Shown piece by piece: positions 47,657 through 61,200 of a stretch of DNA of 64,000 nucleotides (positions within the stretch are counted from its first letter, which is position 1; each line of letters starts with the position of its first letter). Below the pieces are notes generated by a model that saw only the letters and a program-made list of their open reading frames with translations, did no database searches and was not told the origin of the DNA. The translations under genes were made by a program, and so were the position numbers. The DNA comes from Psilocybe azurescens. Lineage: Eukaryota > Basidiomycota > Agaricomycetes > Agaricales > Agrocybaceae. The stretch lies in contig JAJIRX010000500.1 in NCBI GenBank assembly GCA_023853785.1, forward strand, positions 372,001-436,000, read 5' to 3'.

Positions 47657-48644
47657 ATGTCGATTATCGCGCTTGTCTCTGCTGGTGCAATGGGGGCCAA
47701 TGTTGGTCGAAAATTTGTAGACGCCGGCTTTATTGTCCTAACGAATCTGGAGGGACGCTCCGAATCGACACGCAAAAGGGCCCACGAAGCTGGGATGATT
47801 GATGCTTCATGGGCAGACATTGTTCTGAAAGCAGATATTGTCATGAGCGTCATACCACCTCGAGATGCTATATCATTCGCCGAACGCCTATTAAAGGAGT
47901 TTAACTCGGTGAAGAGAGTGAACAAGGATCCTCTCATCTTCGCAGATTGTAATGCAGTCAACGTGGTCACAATTAAGAGTATCGCGTCTCTCTTTGTCGA
48001 AACACCAATTACGTTCCTAGACGGCTGCATCATTGGTGGCCCACCTTCTGGAAATTATGTTCCCACTTTCTACGCGTCCGCGGATCCCACACGCGCACGA
48101 GAACTAAATCAGTTCGAGGAAGCTGTTAAACAAAGCGGGATCAAAGCGAGGGTCTTGAGCGGAGATGGCGCAGGGATTGGCGACGCCAGTGCTCTCAAAA
48201 TGTCATATGCTGTCAGTGCTTCCATGCAACTTCCATATGTCGCTCACATTTTTGCAGGGTATTTCAAAGGGGTTAACTGGACTGTTTACGACGATCATTC
48301 TGGGTATGTCTTTTCTACATAAGGTTGGTACTGTTGATGACATCAAGCTTTTAGCCGCGCACGCAAACTCTCCAGCGACAAGCGCCGCACTCTTACAAGA
48401 ACTCAGCGACTCGCAACCAGAACTTCTGGAACGGATCACCCGGGCGGTTCCTGCGATGATCCCGAAAGCTTATCGATGGGTTGGTGAAATGGAGGAGATT
48501 GCGGGATTCGTGGGAGGGGGAGAAGGGAACATATACCATGGGCTATCGAAGATTTATGCGAGAATTGAACAGTCGATTAAGGAGGACCAAAGTGATTTGG
48601 AAACACTGAAAGAGTTCGTCGAGGCGGCCAAGAAGAGGATTTGA
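47657..48644 (+). CDS. 6-phosphogluconate dehydrogenase-like oxidoreductase with DUF1932 C-terminus
   Basis: NAD(P)-dependent oxidoreductase of the beta-hydroxyacid dehydrogenase superfamily; substrate unknown. Exons 47657-48211, 48258-48303, 48355-48644. The N-terminal nucleotide fold begins IALVSAGAMGANVGRKF, with the catalytic-loop region DIVMSVIPPRDA and the substrate-binding motif FLDGCIIGGPPSG. The C-terminal helical DUF1932 domain contains ALKMSYAGISKGLTGLFTTI, LAAHANSPATSAALLQEL and PKAYRWVGEMEEIAGF. The last intron has an alternative, frame-neutral read-through version that would add 16 residues; splicing at ...CTTTTAG restores the family alignment. No frame break. Confidence 0.9.
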
Positions 48645-48831
48645 ATTGAAATTTAAAATCTAATCTGACATCTAATCAGTTTGATTGCTATTTCTGACTG
48701 CCGACTGGACCCTGTTGCTTGCTTCTAGTGTGAATGCAGGGTGCTAGGGCCCTCGTTATGTTCCTTCGCCCTCAACATTAACTTCTATCATCTACTCTCT
48801 ATACCCTTTCTCTTTTCAAATACATATACCC

Positions 48832-51800
48832 ATGTCTTTAGCCGTTGCCACCACCATTCCTACTCAGAAACATGAAACGCCCTCCCAAACACCGCCGTCA
48901 TCTGCCACAAAACTAGTCAACCCGAGCTTATCTAGGCAACCCTCTACATCTTCTAATAAAAGCAAAAAATCACAAAGCAGAGTTCGCGCCAATCTACATT
49001 GAAGACTCCGACGCGTACAACCTTTGCCCCTCAAGATGGAGACGATGCAACGTGGGGCTCTAACTTCTGGGTCACACTTGTCGATCCCCAGGTACCTTGT
49101 CTTTGTTCCCTGATTTACCGCGACCTTGCCTTACGAATTATCAAGACAGCCACATCGTTCTTTGCCTGCCCTGCAACAGGGCAGGTCTGTTGGGACCCTC
49201 CTGTTGGGACATTCGTGTACGCTAATGGTTACCCATCTGCTTTTTTCTTCTCATATTCTTCCCTTTTTCTCAGTCTCCCTCCAAGCTTAGAAGGAGAGTG
49301 GTGGGAGCTATCAGATGAATCTCGAGGAGGGTTACCGTACTATTATCAAACGAAAACGGGCGAAACAGTATGGGAACGGCCTTCTGGTTTCGTCATTCCA
49401 TTGGGTATCCTTCAAGTGAGTGGCCGTTTCCATACAGATTCGATATATGATTGAAGCTGATTGTACCCCAGAATACTGCTATGGGCCGTCGTTTATCGCA
49501 GACTACCTTTGATCACTTCTCTAAATTGATTCCCGGCTCTAATAACAAGGTCTGTACTATACTTTAACCCTACATTTGTAAACTCAATTGGGGCTCTAGG
49601 ACACAGCTCAAGAGATTGACAAGTCACCCACAAAGTCACCTTCTCAGGCCAATGGAAATACTGGCAAGTCATCTGTACGAAAGTCCTCTTCAGGGGATCA
49701 TACATCCAATTACTACTCTTCTGTCTCCAAACGCCATAATGTAATCAGTGTACAGCTCACTCCCATCCCTGGGTCTCCTAATGCTACAGACGAATCCTAC
49801 TCACCATCCCTCGCTTCCAAACAATCTATCATCTCAAACACTGACGACAATGCCGGAAAACTAACAGTACCCAAAATAAGCGATTCTCCCGGACAAAGGT
49901 CTCAAAATACTGAACAATCGCGTCCTCCTGACTCAACCTCTCGTGCACGCTCCAAAGCATATACCTCGCATCGCCCTCCGCCACCCCAAAGTCTTCACGC
50001 AGCCCTCGAATTTTTGACGACTTCAAACAATTCTGACAATGGAGTACAAGACGATTCAACCAATGCAGCTAGCAGTCTGCATGGCTACGGATCATCGAGT
50101 GACGAAGTTCCTGCTACTCCGTCCAAGAAGCAGAACAGGGATATTCCGCCGTCTCCTTCTCGTCCTATACCTGAGACACCAAAGCATCGACCTACAGTTG
50201 GAGGGAAAGGCATAAGTGGTCCTATTCTGAATCATGGTACGTGCCTGGCAATTGAGAATATGAAGATATGGGGAATTGATATCGGTTAATAGCTGCCACA
50301 ATGCAAATGAGCCCTGTCAAAAATAGGTCTACCAGCAAACCAATAATAGTCGAACCTTCAAACAGATCTCTTATTCCAGGCGCATCGGTAGCAACACTAC
50401 AGTCGGGGTATGTAATCTCGTGAGATTCGTAATTCAATACCAACTTTTTTTACTAGAACCTTTCCAATCTTGCCGCATGCACTTGCGAGCGATATCCAAC
50501 AATTTTCGGAATCCGACTATGCTAAGCAATACTTCTCTACACATCGAACAGGGTTTATATTCAAACGAAGGGTACCGGTCGCCCAACTGATGACCTGGCA
50601 GAGGGTATTTGACTTTGTTGTATTTCTTATAATAGAAAGACACTCTGACACACATCTTTTATCAATAGCTTCCTCTAACATCGCCTTTGCTAGTACTCAA
50701 TCGCGCACTTAGCAGAGATGCAGTGAAGGTATTTAAAGTCATTCAACACATCATGGGTGATCGAGAACGCGAAAAACCTGTCAACGTGCGCTATAATTCT
50801 GAGAATCAAGTATCGGTGGTCAATTCTATCAATGCCTCAACAACATCACTTTCTACGTACGCCGTCAGCATTCTGGAAGAGGAACGATGGCTTATAAGTG
50901 AAGGCCTCAAACATGGCGAGCTAAGAGATGAAATTTACTGTCAACTCATGAAACAGTTGACTGGTAATTCCAGCAAGTATGTCACGCGCATTTAACAATC
51001 GTTATTTTAGTTCTTACTGTTATTTTTTATACCAAAGAGAGAGCGTGTTCAAAGGATGGCAGCTTCTCTGTGTTTTGCTCATCTCCTTTCCGCCTTCGAA
51101 GAATTTCGAAGCCTATTTGCAAGCATTCGTTCAGAAGCATACGACTCAACAAGAAGGCAGAGTAGATGTGATGGCTAAACATTGCCTGCGACGCTTGGTT
51201 TCAATATCCAAAAAGGGACCAAGGGGAAAGCCTCCTTCGATTGCAGAAATTGAAACAGCTTCGGTGGGCGCTCTGCAACTCCAAACGGATAGATACAATT
51301 TATTTATGCTGAACTTTATCTAGGATGCTGCTTTCAATCCCTCGACTTTTGGGGAATCTTTGGATGCTACCATCAGACTGCAGGAGCGAAATTACCCACA
51401 TCAGAAAATACCCATTATTCTCCCGTTTCTTGCGGATGGTATTCTTGCTCTTGGGGGCACAAAAGCGGAAGGCATATTCCGTGTTCCAGGAGACAACGAC
51501 TCGGTTTCAGCGTTGAAGCTCCGTATCGATCGCGGATACTATACTCTGGAGGGCGTTGACGATCCCCACGTCCTGGCATCTCTTATGAAACTATGGCTCC
51601 GCGAGTTATGCGACCCCTTGTCCCGGAAGAGCTGTACAACGAATGTATCCAAAACTCCAAAGACCCCGAGGCTTGCGTACAGATCGTCGAACGTTTGCCA
51701 ACGATTAACCGACGCGTTGTTCTTTTTGTAATTAGCTTCCTCCAGATCTTCCTGGAGGAACGCACTCAGAGTGTTACAAAAATGACGCCTGCCAACTTGG

Positions 51801-52081
51801 CGCTGGTGATGGCCCCGAATCTCTTGCGTTGCAATTCGGAATCGATGTCTGTGGTGTTTACAAATGCTCAGTGAGCTTTATCTTTACCTTTCGTTATTTA
51901 CTTCACTCTTATTGACGATTTACTGGGCAGATACGAGCAGATATTTGTCTACAATTTGTTACTTCATCTTCAATGCGATGAGTTGGACAATCAGTACAAA
52001 CCCGTTCACGGCCTCGGCGCTGTCGCGAACGTCAGTCCGCCGAAGAAACCTAGAAATCGGCCCCGTCGACCTGAGCAATGA
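48832..52081 (+). CDS. WW-MyTH4-RhoGAP protein (Vilse/ARHGAP39-like Rho GTPase-activating protein)
   Basis: Signalling protein that stimulates GTP hydrolysis by Rho-family GTPases and may link to microtubules through MyTH4. From ATG 48832 a basic Ser-rich leader leads to FFACPATGQVCWDPP (first WW-like) and a clear WW domain (GEWWELSDESRGGLPYYYQ, ETVWERP). A long disordered Ser/Pro linker follows, then MyTH4 (ILPHALASDIQQFSESDYAK, PLTSPLLVLNRALSRDAVKVF, LKHGELRDEIYCQLMKQLTG, GWQLLCVLLISFPPS), RhoGAP with the arginine finger EGIFRVPGDND, LRELCDP, ELYNECIQNSKD and MAPNLLRC, and a basic tail. Two breaks: the A run at 48964-48969 and a lost base near 51620. About 11 introns fit. Confidence 0.92.
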
Positions 52082-52252
52082 GCCTACTTGAATACCCACC
52101 CACCTTTCCTATTCTTTCCATTCTTCAGTTCAATTTGTTTATCTTGGTTGGACCATTTAAAATGTCACATTATTCAAGACCATTAAGCTTTTCTACTAAT
52201 ATAGGTCGCATATTATAGTTTATACATCCGTCAGTATACCTGGTGAAATTCA

Positions 52253-53637
52253 TCAATTATATGCTATTCTGCCCGCACGATGCCTATTCCTGTACAGTTC
52301 CTGCCGAGGAACAAAGCCGCCATCTGCTGACTGAGTCTTTTTCTTTGGTCTCCAGTCATTGAAATCATTCTCGTCTTCCATCTGGCCCAAACCGGTTTTC
52401 CATTCGTCAAAGGCTTTCCCTTTAGGTCGTTTAGTGGGAGAAAGCAATTGCTCCATTTTAAGCAATGTTTCCATGCGTTTATGCACAATGCTTTCGCCTT
52501 CGTTAGATTGTTCGGCGACTTGTCTTCGGAAAGTGTCGATGAGTTTCCGCGTCCTAGAATTTGGTGTAACACCGTTCACAATCATCTCTTCAAGAGAATC
52601 ATGAATCATATCAAGATCACGGGATACAAGCCACTGTGTTTCGATGAGTTCGTTGTATGCGCCTGTCGAACACCCGAAGACAAAGGAAAGGGTCGACAGC
52701 CTTTTGGCATGGTCGAAAATGAAAAGCGCCAGATTGGGGTCCCGAAATTGAACTCGGAATGTTTGCATTAGGTGCGCAATCAATTCGGGGTATATGGGGG
52801 ATTGAAGAAGTGGGATATCAGCTGCATGTCCTGACTGAGAAGCTCCGACCATTGCACTATTAACTTCGTCTTCCAATTTCGTTGATTGACCGAAAACCTC
52901 TCTCGCGGCCCAATCCAAAAGTTCCTGATCATTGGCACACCAGCTCATTTCCTCCTTTTTCTGGTCTAGTAGTTCAGTGGATGGATTTATCGACAATTTT
53001 GCTTTCCGGGAGAATCGACGAAGTCTGCTGACGAGATCATCGACCTTCCCTTCAGCAACGACTTTTTCCAGTTCCTGAGCCTGGGTATTATTTGTGTTTG
53101 AGGACTCTGGTTTTAGAATCCAATCCACCATTTCTGAAAGGGTATCTTGCTCGCGTTTCGACAGAGTTTGCCGCTGACTTGGTTGTGGAGAAAAAAGGGT
53201 GCTAACGGCTGGCGGGGTACAGGCCTTGTGGAGGATGAAGTCTCAAATTTCCTTGGAGAAAAAGATGTGCTCCTCGGTTTAAGAGGGGCCTTGTCAAGTT
53301 CGTTAAAAATGTCATCCCATGATTCTGTGGGCCATTCAATCTCAACGGTTCGACTAGAATTCAAAAAGTAAGATTTTTGTCTACACGCAAAAGGACGTAC
53401 GCACGGAGAGACGGTTTCACTGGGAGCCCCCAGTCCGCTCGATAGATATCGTGCAGAGCTAGGACTCGCTGAACATGACCTTCTCTTAGTTGCTCTCGAT
53501 ATGTTTTTCACCGGGGCCTTGTCTAGAAGCGCTGTTGTTGTTCGCGTTAATTAATAATACGCGCCGTTTTATGAAGTGAGCTTACACGTTGATGCTGTTT
53601 TTGAGATACGGGATGCAAATTGGCAGCGAGAGAACAT
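52253..53637 (-). CDS. Mtf2-like mitochondrial RNA-processing/translation factor
   Basis: Minus strand, ATG 53637 (MFSRCQFASRISKTAST), an Arg/Ser-rich mitochondrial presequence, one intron near 53527-53583. The middle contains EWPTESWDDIFNEL. After a lost base in the run at 53214-53217, the C-terminal domain reads AYNELIETQWLVSRDLDMIHDS and LEEMIVNGVTPNSRTRKLID, matching the Mtf2-like C-terminal domain of proteins needed for mitochondrial mRNA stability and translation. The protein ends FNDWRPKKKTQSADGG then RAGRIAYN. Role assigned by family only. Confidence 0.75.
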
Positions 53638-54538
53638 GATCGAGTGAGGGAAAGGATGTTCAGTTAATTTCCTAGAATATTTTCGCTCATCATAATTTGT
53701 TTAGGTAAGCGGTGGTTGTTGCTGTCATACTGCGCAGGCGCTCACTGAACTCTTGGCAATTAACTCTCAAGTGCTCTCAACGTTGCTCTCAAATTCTACT
53801 TAATTGTTGAAGCCAAAAGGAACACATACAGAACTATGTACGAGAACTCAAAACAGCATATGGGGAAAAAACAGCCTGTGACATAGCCGCTAGTGCTACA
53901 AAGTGAGCAATCCAGCCAACGATCAACTTAATCAACTTATTCTGGTTCTCGCGGCAGGTTCTCGCGGCAGGTTCTCGCGGCAGGTCCTCTGAAGTTGAAC
54001 TATCTGCACTGCTGTCACATGGGACTTCGATGCCCAACTAGGCGTTTGAACCATGGCCCGCATTTCTTCGGAATATTTCGCGTAAGGCATGATTTGAATT
54101 GATTCTACTATATTCTAAGTATACCCAACTGTGGTCCATCAACGCTTGATGCGAAACACATACATGTGTACGATATCTGGGGCAGTGAGGTCGCATCAAT
54201 GTATATGCCTGTATCATCTGCCACTCACTGTAGTTGAGGTTTCCTGCTTGCCAAGCTCCCCGACGCAATCCGTGCTCTGCAATTATTCTCAAAGTCAACA
54301 ATGCGGAGCCGTGGACGTCTATCATCATTCCCATCGTCATACATGCTCGGTAGTCCTCTCTCCCAGTTGTTCTCTGTCAATCCTTATTTCTGATCTCTAT
54401 TCACGATACATTGCTTATTACTACCTCAAGAGCTTTGAATTTCAAATCGTGGAGAAGCCTCGCAACGAGGCCACTGGCTTCACCCAACCTCACTTTGGCA
54501 GATTATATCCTCGTCCTTGTCCTGTCCAGAACTATTTG
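53638..54538. other. Intergenic region with a triplicated 13-mer
   Basis: GGTTCTCGCGGCA is repeated three times in tandem at 53944-53982. Open frames on either strand (53834-54037, 54131-54649) show no family motifs. Confidence 0.5.
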
Positions 54539-56341
54539 TCAGAGCCGCGAGCTAGGTATTTTATCGGCCAACTTTATGGCGACTTCCAAGCTTTCCTCCA
54601 GAGTTGGTTCATCGATCCAACCCCATTGACGCTGAATAGCTGGTCCTAAACTCTCGTAATTGTCTCCATATTCACTGTTGAATTCGTACATCGCCCCTGA
54701 TTCGTACGACCCAGATAGTACCTGGTTTGCAGCTGGTAGGCGAACTGCTTGATATGCATCCAAGATCCTTGGTAATGAGTTTTTAGATGCTTTACTGAGG
54801 AGGTTAGCGAGGATGTACGCGTCCTAGTGACATCATCAGCATTTATAAAGTAAAGGTTGGAGATGAAAATCAAACTTCTATGGCCTGTCCTGCTCCTGCA
54901 CCCTGATGAGGAGACATGGCGTGAGCCTTATACGGAGTTAGTTCCTCTTAATAACTCGAATTTTTGTAACTGAATAGTCGTACTGCATCGCCCATCAAGA
55001 CCACTCCGTCTTGATGGTAAAAAGGTAAAGGCAAAATATGGTGTATTGCCCACCGAGTAGGACGCTTGATGCACTGTAAATGGAGAAGTCTAATGCCAAA
55101 TATTGTATCCTGTGATGCTCACGCACCTTCAGAAGCTGTTCGACCTCGGGTTCCCATCCAGAATAACACTCCAGGAGTTCCTCCTGTAGGCATTCACTCA
55201 CCCACTCACCTTCATAACTATCCCCGTATTTTTCGGATCCGAATCAAATGTGACTACGTTAATTATATCGCCTTGCGATATCGAATAACTAACAACATGC
55301 TGTAAATAGCACCAGTAAGACAAAAGTCGTCGCACTAATATAGAGCAAATAAGCACCTTGCTTTTGCCACAGTACTTCCTTCGTCGGTGAGCGTCCGTCG
55401 CAAGTTCAAAGAAAAAAGAAATACCATGATAGGTTCATCGATTGTTCGATGAAACGATCCATCCTTGGCCAACGGGATATCTTGGGCGCGAATAAGCCCT
55501 CTGTATGCCATTGTGCCAGTCCAAACTGGTGGGATGAATCGCAGGAAACTTGGGTCTTGGTTGGTCTCTGCAGTTTCTCGAAACATTTGTGAACGTATGG
55601 TCGATTTGATTCCGTCAGCACCAACGAGGATATCACATATCGCGGAAGTACCGTTCTCGAAATGAAGCGTCGTGTAAGACCCTTTCAGATCCCTTGAATA
55701 CGATAGAAGCCTTTTGCCGAAATGAGCGACGCCAGTGGGAAGGTGGTTCACGAATATATCTAGAAATTGGGCTCTGTGGAAGCGAATGCACTGGAAAGGC
55801 TGTTAGACTTTTCAGGAGGGGGAAAATAGCACCACAACGCACTCCATCTTGAAGTGGAGATAAATTCAAATCTAGAATGTCACGGAAAGGAAAACCACAC
55901 ACAGGGCATATCTATCAGTTTGAAGCGAAACCCCTCCTGCGGCTGATCAGACCTTCTGAAATCGAAACCAACGCCTTGATTATAGTGAAGGTTCAGCTTG
56001 AGCAATGATCAAAAGGTTGTTAACTTGCCTTGTGCCCCGGTTGGCGGAGAGTGTGCTATATTGGAAAATTCGCTCGCTAAACCCATCGACTCTAGAATGT
56101 GCCATGTCCTAGCCCATATCATAACACCAGCACCGATTTCCTTGAACTGACCCGCCGCTTCGTATAGCTTTATTTCCAAATGGGAGTACTTAGAAAGCGA
56201 GACAGCCAAGCATAGTCCCCAATCCCTCCACCACTATACAGTAGTGTAAGCGTCAAGATCATTGGCCCACTCCATTGAAGTTGGACAACTCTACCAGATT
56301 GCAACGCGAAGACGGGGATTCTGTGCAGTCTCAAGTGCCAT
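54539..56341 (-). CDS. FAD-dependent aromatic monooxygenase (salicylate hydroxylase-like)
   Basis: Class A flavoprotein monooxygenase (NAD(P)H plus O2 hydroxylation). Minus strand from ATG 56341: MALETAQNPRLRVAI, GGGIGG nucleotide motif after an intron, LEIKLYEAAGQFKEIGAGV, WARTWHILESMGL; then IRFHRAQFLDIFVNHLP, the DG motif ICDILVGADGIKSTIR, YRGLIRAQDIP, YCGKSKHVVSYSISQG, WAIHHILPLPFYHQDGVVLMGDA with AMSPHQGAGAGQAIED (FAD ribityl-binding GD motif), and a helical C-terminus. One intron uses a GC donor (near 56030). Lost bases in C runs (plus strand 56217-56220, 55222-55225) break the frame within GIGGLCLA and before EWVSECLQ. Substrate is not predictable. Confidence 0.9.
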
Positions 56342-57172
56342 AGAAAAGATGGTGAAAACGTCTCACTTGTGAGAGTTTCTTAACAAGCCTCGAGTCTATG
56401 ACGCCTGAGAGTTGCTCAGAATATAGCAGTGATAGTATCACGCCCCATACTCATTGGCGTGAGTGATCCATGCGGATCATGAACCTCCTGGGAGTGTTGG
56501 ATTAATAGAGCTCCCTAAAAAATATCCCATGGGACCGCAGTAAGCGTGCAAGTGCTGCCACTTGTCTTATAAGAGATTTAATGTTCCAAGTAAGCTTCGA
56601 AGCCCTTGATAGTGAATAGCGGCCACTCACCCTAGAAGCAAAATAGTCGTGTTGCTTCTGGAAGAGCTTGAGATTCGGAACTCAGTTGCGACATGAAACG
56701 TCGACCACGATCCAATGTGTATGTCATCCCAGTCATTCGGCTTGTCTTCGAAGTTGGTTCGAAGTCTGGTTCAAAACAAGTTCGATCTCGGAAAAACCAT
56801 AGACTAAGTTGAGACTAAATGAAAGGATCGACTCGAAGACTGAAGTCATAACAAGTATTACCCTCAAATAGACCCATAGATATACAAGTTCGCCGCTCTC
56901 GACATTTCGAGACCTAGTAGATACAATAGCGTAGAGTGATGTACTTCTACACCTGTGCGTGTTAGCACTTCGTCTGCTTGTTGCACGATAACAAACAGCA
57001 TCAAAAAAAAGCCACAAGTACCAGTGCCACTAGTAGTAGTAGCCCATCATGCATCAACGGCAAGCGGACCGCGTGCTTCTTGATTGCGCGTCTCTCGATT
57101 ATTATGTCACTTATCTTCAAACAACGACCTTCAACCGTATACCACTCACTGCCTTGTCATACAAGCTTATCA
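56342..57172. other. Divergent intergenic region
   Basis: 830 bases between the monooxygenase (-) and PSMG2 (+) starts. No gene recognised; some inverted GAAGTTGGTTCGAAGT-like motifs near 56750. Confidence 0.45.
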
Positions 57173-58177
57173 ATGGGATTCATTCAGTCAGGTATTCCGA
57201 GTCATTTTGAAGGGAAAACCATCATAATTGTCAATTCAAACATTTTATTTATCCTGGGTTTCGCTAAACTGACAGGTTCTCTCAAATTTCTAGCCTGTAG
57301 TATCGACTGCGAATGTTGGACAACTGGCCGTCGATCTCATCATTGCTACCTTCTCTTTAGAACGAATTGCAATACTAAATCCAAAATTCTGTGTTCCTGT
57401 AGTAGGAGGTAGAGAAAATGATCAAAAAGGCATCACCACACCCCTTGAAAGTGCGTCCTTGCGCCTTCATTGTTGAGAGCACCAGCGTTAATCGTTGAAA
57501 AAGTCTATGGTCGACACGACGTTGATTTTGTTGTTATTCAACAAAGATCCCCAGTCTTGAAGGTATATCTCCTTTGCTATTTATTGCAGTTATCTACTGA
57601 TGAATGGGCGCGCCTCGATTACAAGTCAATGAAAGGCGAATTTATTGAGAAGCTTTTGAACTTCATTAAAGAATGCCGTTTCGGGGCGGCGTTGTTTTTA
57701 TCTGGTGTCGATTTGTCGAATAGAACAGACTCTCAGATGTTGTGAGCCATTTTATCCTTGTTGGCACTAATACGCACCTAACCTTCATCTAGGACTCCAA
57801 CTTATCAAATTTGCCCCCAAAATAGTGCTCCTCTGGATGCTACGGCCTTAGCCAGCCTACTGTCACTGCCAATTCCAACGTACATTTCTCCAGTACAACA
57901 ACAGCCACCACAATTATCGGTAAATAGTCTTGAAATTCCATTTATTCCAGGAGGAGGTTTGACTAGGAGAATTCTATCATCACTTCCGGCCGGGTGGAAT
58001 ATTCCAACTGCCTGCCTTCTACAATTCGTCCTCGAGGGTGATAATCGAGCGGACGCGGGATTTCTTGCTTCCGTTGTTATGAGGGTCATTGGCAAGGAAG
58101 TCACCCACTGGAAGCAGTCTGGTAGCTGGAGGGATGGGTTGTTCGGAACACCTCACGATCAAACCCTTTACGGGTAA
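57173..58177 (+). CDS. Proteasome assembly chaperone 2 (PSMG2/PAC2, yeast Add66)
   Basis: Chaperone that pairs with PAC1 to assemble the 20S alpha ring. Exons 57173-57229, 57294-57450, 57504-57564, 57626-57741, 57793-58177. Start MGFIQSGIPSHFEGKTIII, core PVVSTANVGQLAVDLIIATF and LERIAILNPKFCVPVVGGREN, DFVVIQQRSPVLK, CRFGAALFLSGVDLSNRTDSQML, a Pro/Gln loop, and the C-terminal IPFIPGGGLTRRILSSLP, AGWNIPTACLLQFVLEGDNR ending with a Trp-rich segment. Every exon joins in frame with no missing base. Convergent with RRP12, 80 bp between stops. Confidence 0.93.
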
Positions 58178-58257
58178 ATGGGTCAAATGCATCGAGACAA
58201 ATCATTCACAAGAAGAATATATACGAGAAGGCCAAATCTAAAAAGAAGTACAAATCA

Positions 58258-61200
58258 TCATCGTTTGCCTGTAATACTACTACGGCCTCGTCCACCAGTT
58301 TTTGCTGCCTGAGAAAGCGATAGATAAGCATAAGGGTCCACACCCCCTTTTGACATCACCGCCAGCTTTCTAAAACGAAACTTCAGATTTTGACGATGAT
58401 TTATAATCTGAAAGAATATACCTTGGCCTTAAATTCGTGACCGAAACTGACTTCCGATTTTTTCTTCGACTTTTTAGGTTTGGAGCCAGCCACCTCTTCA
58501 GCGTCCGCCATTTCGACATCTTGGTTGGCTTCTTCCTCCCTTCTTCGCTTTTTAGTGTCTTTGTGGAATTTAATCTTGCCATTCGGTCCACGAATGAAGC
58601 CATCGACAGAAACCATGCTTTCACGATATGCTGTTCCAGCAACATCGGTAGCAGCATTTTCAACAGCGGCTTCTTCTGAATCAGAGTCGGCGTCAATAAT
58701 CATTTTCCCGGTATCCTCATCAGTCTTGAAGTGCGAAGCATCTTGGCCAGGTTGTCGACGACGAGTTGACTTGGAATCTACAGAGTAATGATCAGCATAT
58801 ATCCCAAGATGTTTTATGACTGTACCCACTTGTAAGATGTGTTGCAGCGCCTTGAAGGAGATCCATGGGCTCATCGCCGTCTAACCGCAACCTCACGCCT
58901 CCTTGAGCATTGTTCTTCTTTTTGGAACCAGAGGGTGCAGCGTCCGCAGCATTCTCGTCGTCACTGTCATCAAGTTCACTTTCACTTCCATAAAGGACGT
59001 CTTCGAAGGCATCTCCAGCAGCAAGTTTGGCAGGTGCAGGCTAGGATGGTGAACCGAATGAATATGAGGAAAAAGAAAAGAAAATACAATACAACGAACC
59101 TCATCATCATCCTCATCATCCTCTGCTCTGCTAGCTTTCTTGCGTTTGGCCCTCTCCTTGCGCTTCTTAATATTCACGAGAACTTTAGCAGCCTCTTCTT
59201 CACCGGCACACGAGTAGATCTCATCCCAATTGAAACGCCTGAGCATCCTCTCAAAGATATGACGAACTTTAACCTTGAAGTGATTCTTGTGATCGTGAGA
59301 CCAGTTCAACAGTGCCGGAACAAGTTCCTTAAGGTGAGGGCGAATAAGGTCGACTGACAGGGTGTGGATGGCAAGCTTGACAAATCCAAGAATGGATTTC
59401 ACAATTTCTCGGTTAGCGGATGAGAGGAAAACGAGGAGTGTCGTTAAGATTTCGTTGTGCATATTGGGTGAGATTACCTCTTGAAAAACATCAGATTGTG
59501 CCCGTGGATTCCAAAGTTTTCATTGACTAACCTTTGAACTCGAAGACCAATCGAGAAATGGCAGTGACGGTAGCACTGATCATGTGTGGGCTTGCTCCAG
59601 CGAGACCACCAGCAATCATAGTCAAAAACTCCTCAACACTGGCGACAGCTTTGAGGCAATGAGTCAATAAACATTATACCGCCCAATTTGTCCACGTACC
59701 ATCTTCAGCTCCGTCTTCTTCCATGCCATCCACCATACTTCTTTTAACCATACCTCCGCCGCTCATTTTCCTTCCCATGGAAAGGATGGCTTCAAACGCG
59801 GCAGCTCTAGCCTTCTCAGACGGTTCCTTGGTCCCAAGGACGACTTCCGGAATTAATGATGGGATGATATGCAGAGAGGACGATGGAAGTAAATCCATCA
59901 GAGAGGCCAGCAGGTTAAATCGGTCCTACACCAAACATTTTAGTAGATTATCAGGACAGCAACACCTTTAACATACCTTCTTAGCAGCTGCGGTCAATCC
60001 TTCAGTCAGATCATCCAATTTGCGGAGAACGGCTTCAGCATCAACAGTAATGGTGGCGCCCTCAACAAGTTTGGATAGTATCTTATATCCTCTCTTCTGA
60101 ACACCATTGTCTTTGCAGATAAGAACAGCAGGCGTCAACGTAAGTTCGAAAAGAACTTGCGAGTCGGCAGCCGAAAGATTAGGCAAAACAAGGATGAGGA
60201 TATCTTGAGATGTTGTGGTCATGTTGCCAATATCTCCAGCGGACGACATGTTCCCAAGCGTTTTCTGGGCCATTGGCAGATTAGTTTTGAAAAGCTGTAC
60301 TACTTTCAGGAAAGCGTTGTGGATTTCCTGGTCACAAGTTTCAGAATTTGAGATATGCTTCATGGTTAAAAACACACCTGAGGTCCAGCTATCGATACCC
60401 AGGATACGATAACCTCTCCGATAAGACCGCGCGAGTCTCGTCCAACACTTCCATACACATTGAAAAGTACTGCCAGCCAACTCTCTACTTGAGTGCGTAG
60501 GAAAGCAACATTGTCCTTGGCTTCTTGTTGGGAGATCAGTGCCGTCGAGGAAGCAATTTCCTCTTCTGTTGCCTCGGCAAGAACAAGATTAGAATCGATC
60601 ATGATCTTCAAAGCCTTCAAAATTGAGGAGCGAAGGTCTGGTTGTCCATACAGGAGCTGGGATAGAAGTTGCGAAAATCCAGCACTCAACGACTAAGGGA
60701 AATGAGAATTATGTAACAAACGGAAGGAAAAAATACGCTTACCTCCTTAAGATCGGATGTACCGATGCAGTATCCTGAAAGTCCTGCCCAAATCTGTCCC
60801 ACAAGTACGCTCCACATCTTTGCCTCTGACTGGCGATCTTCTGTCTCGGCCTTTTGCTGCAGATCAAACATTCTCTCACTCAAAGGAACAAAGTCTAAAA
60901 CGAAGTGCGAAAGATGTGATGCGTGTGGCTGAGCAAGTAACGGGAGAAGGAAAGCTCGAGGTTCTGCACCAGGTTTGCTGCCAAAGAAAATGAGTCTACA
61001 AGTAACATTAAGCATTTGGTAGAGACTTACCGTTCGCCTGGCTCGAGGTTTAGGGGCAAAGCTTCCAGTAAAACTGCAGGTCCCAGAATGCGCATAGCGA
61101 CAGAAAGAGTAGAATCCGCCGCTTCCTTGTATTCGAAGCCTTTAGATATTCTCAGGTCAGCGATTCGGACAATGAGGGGCATGAGTAAAAGTTCTGCAGC

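Noticed and set aside
54131..54649. 172-codon plus-strand frame
   Set aside because: Overlaps the 3' end of the monooxygenase on the other strand and has no domain; it is a shadow frame.
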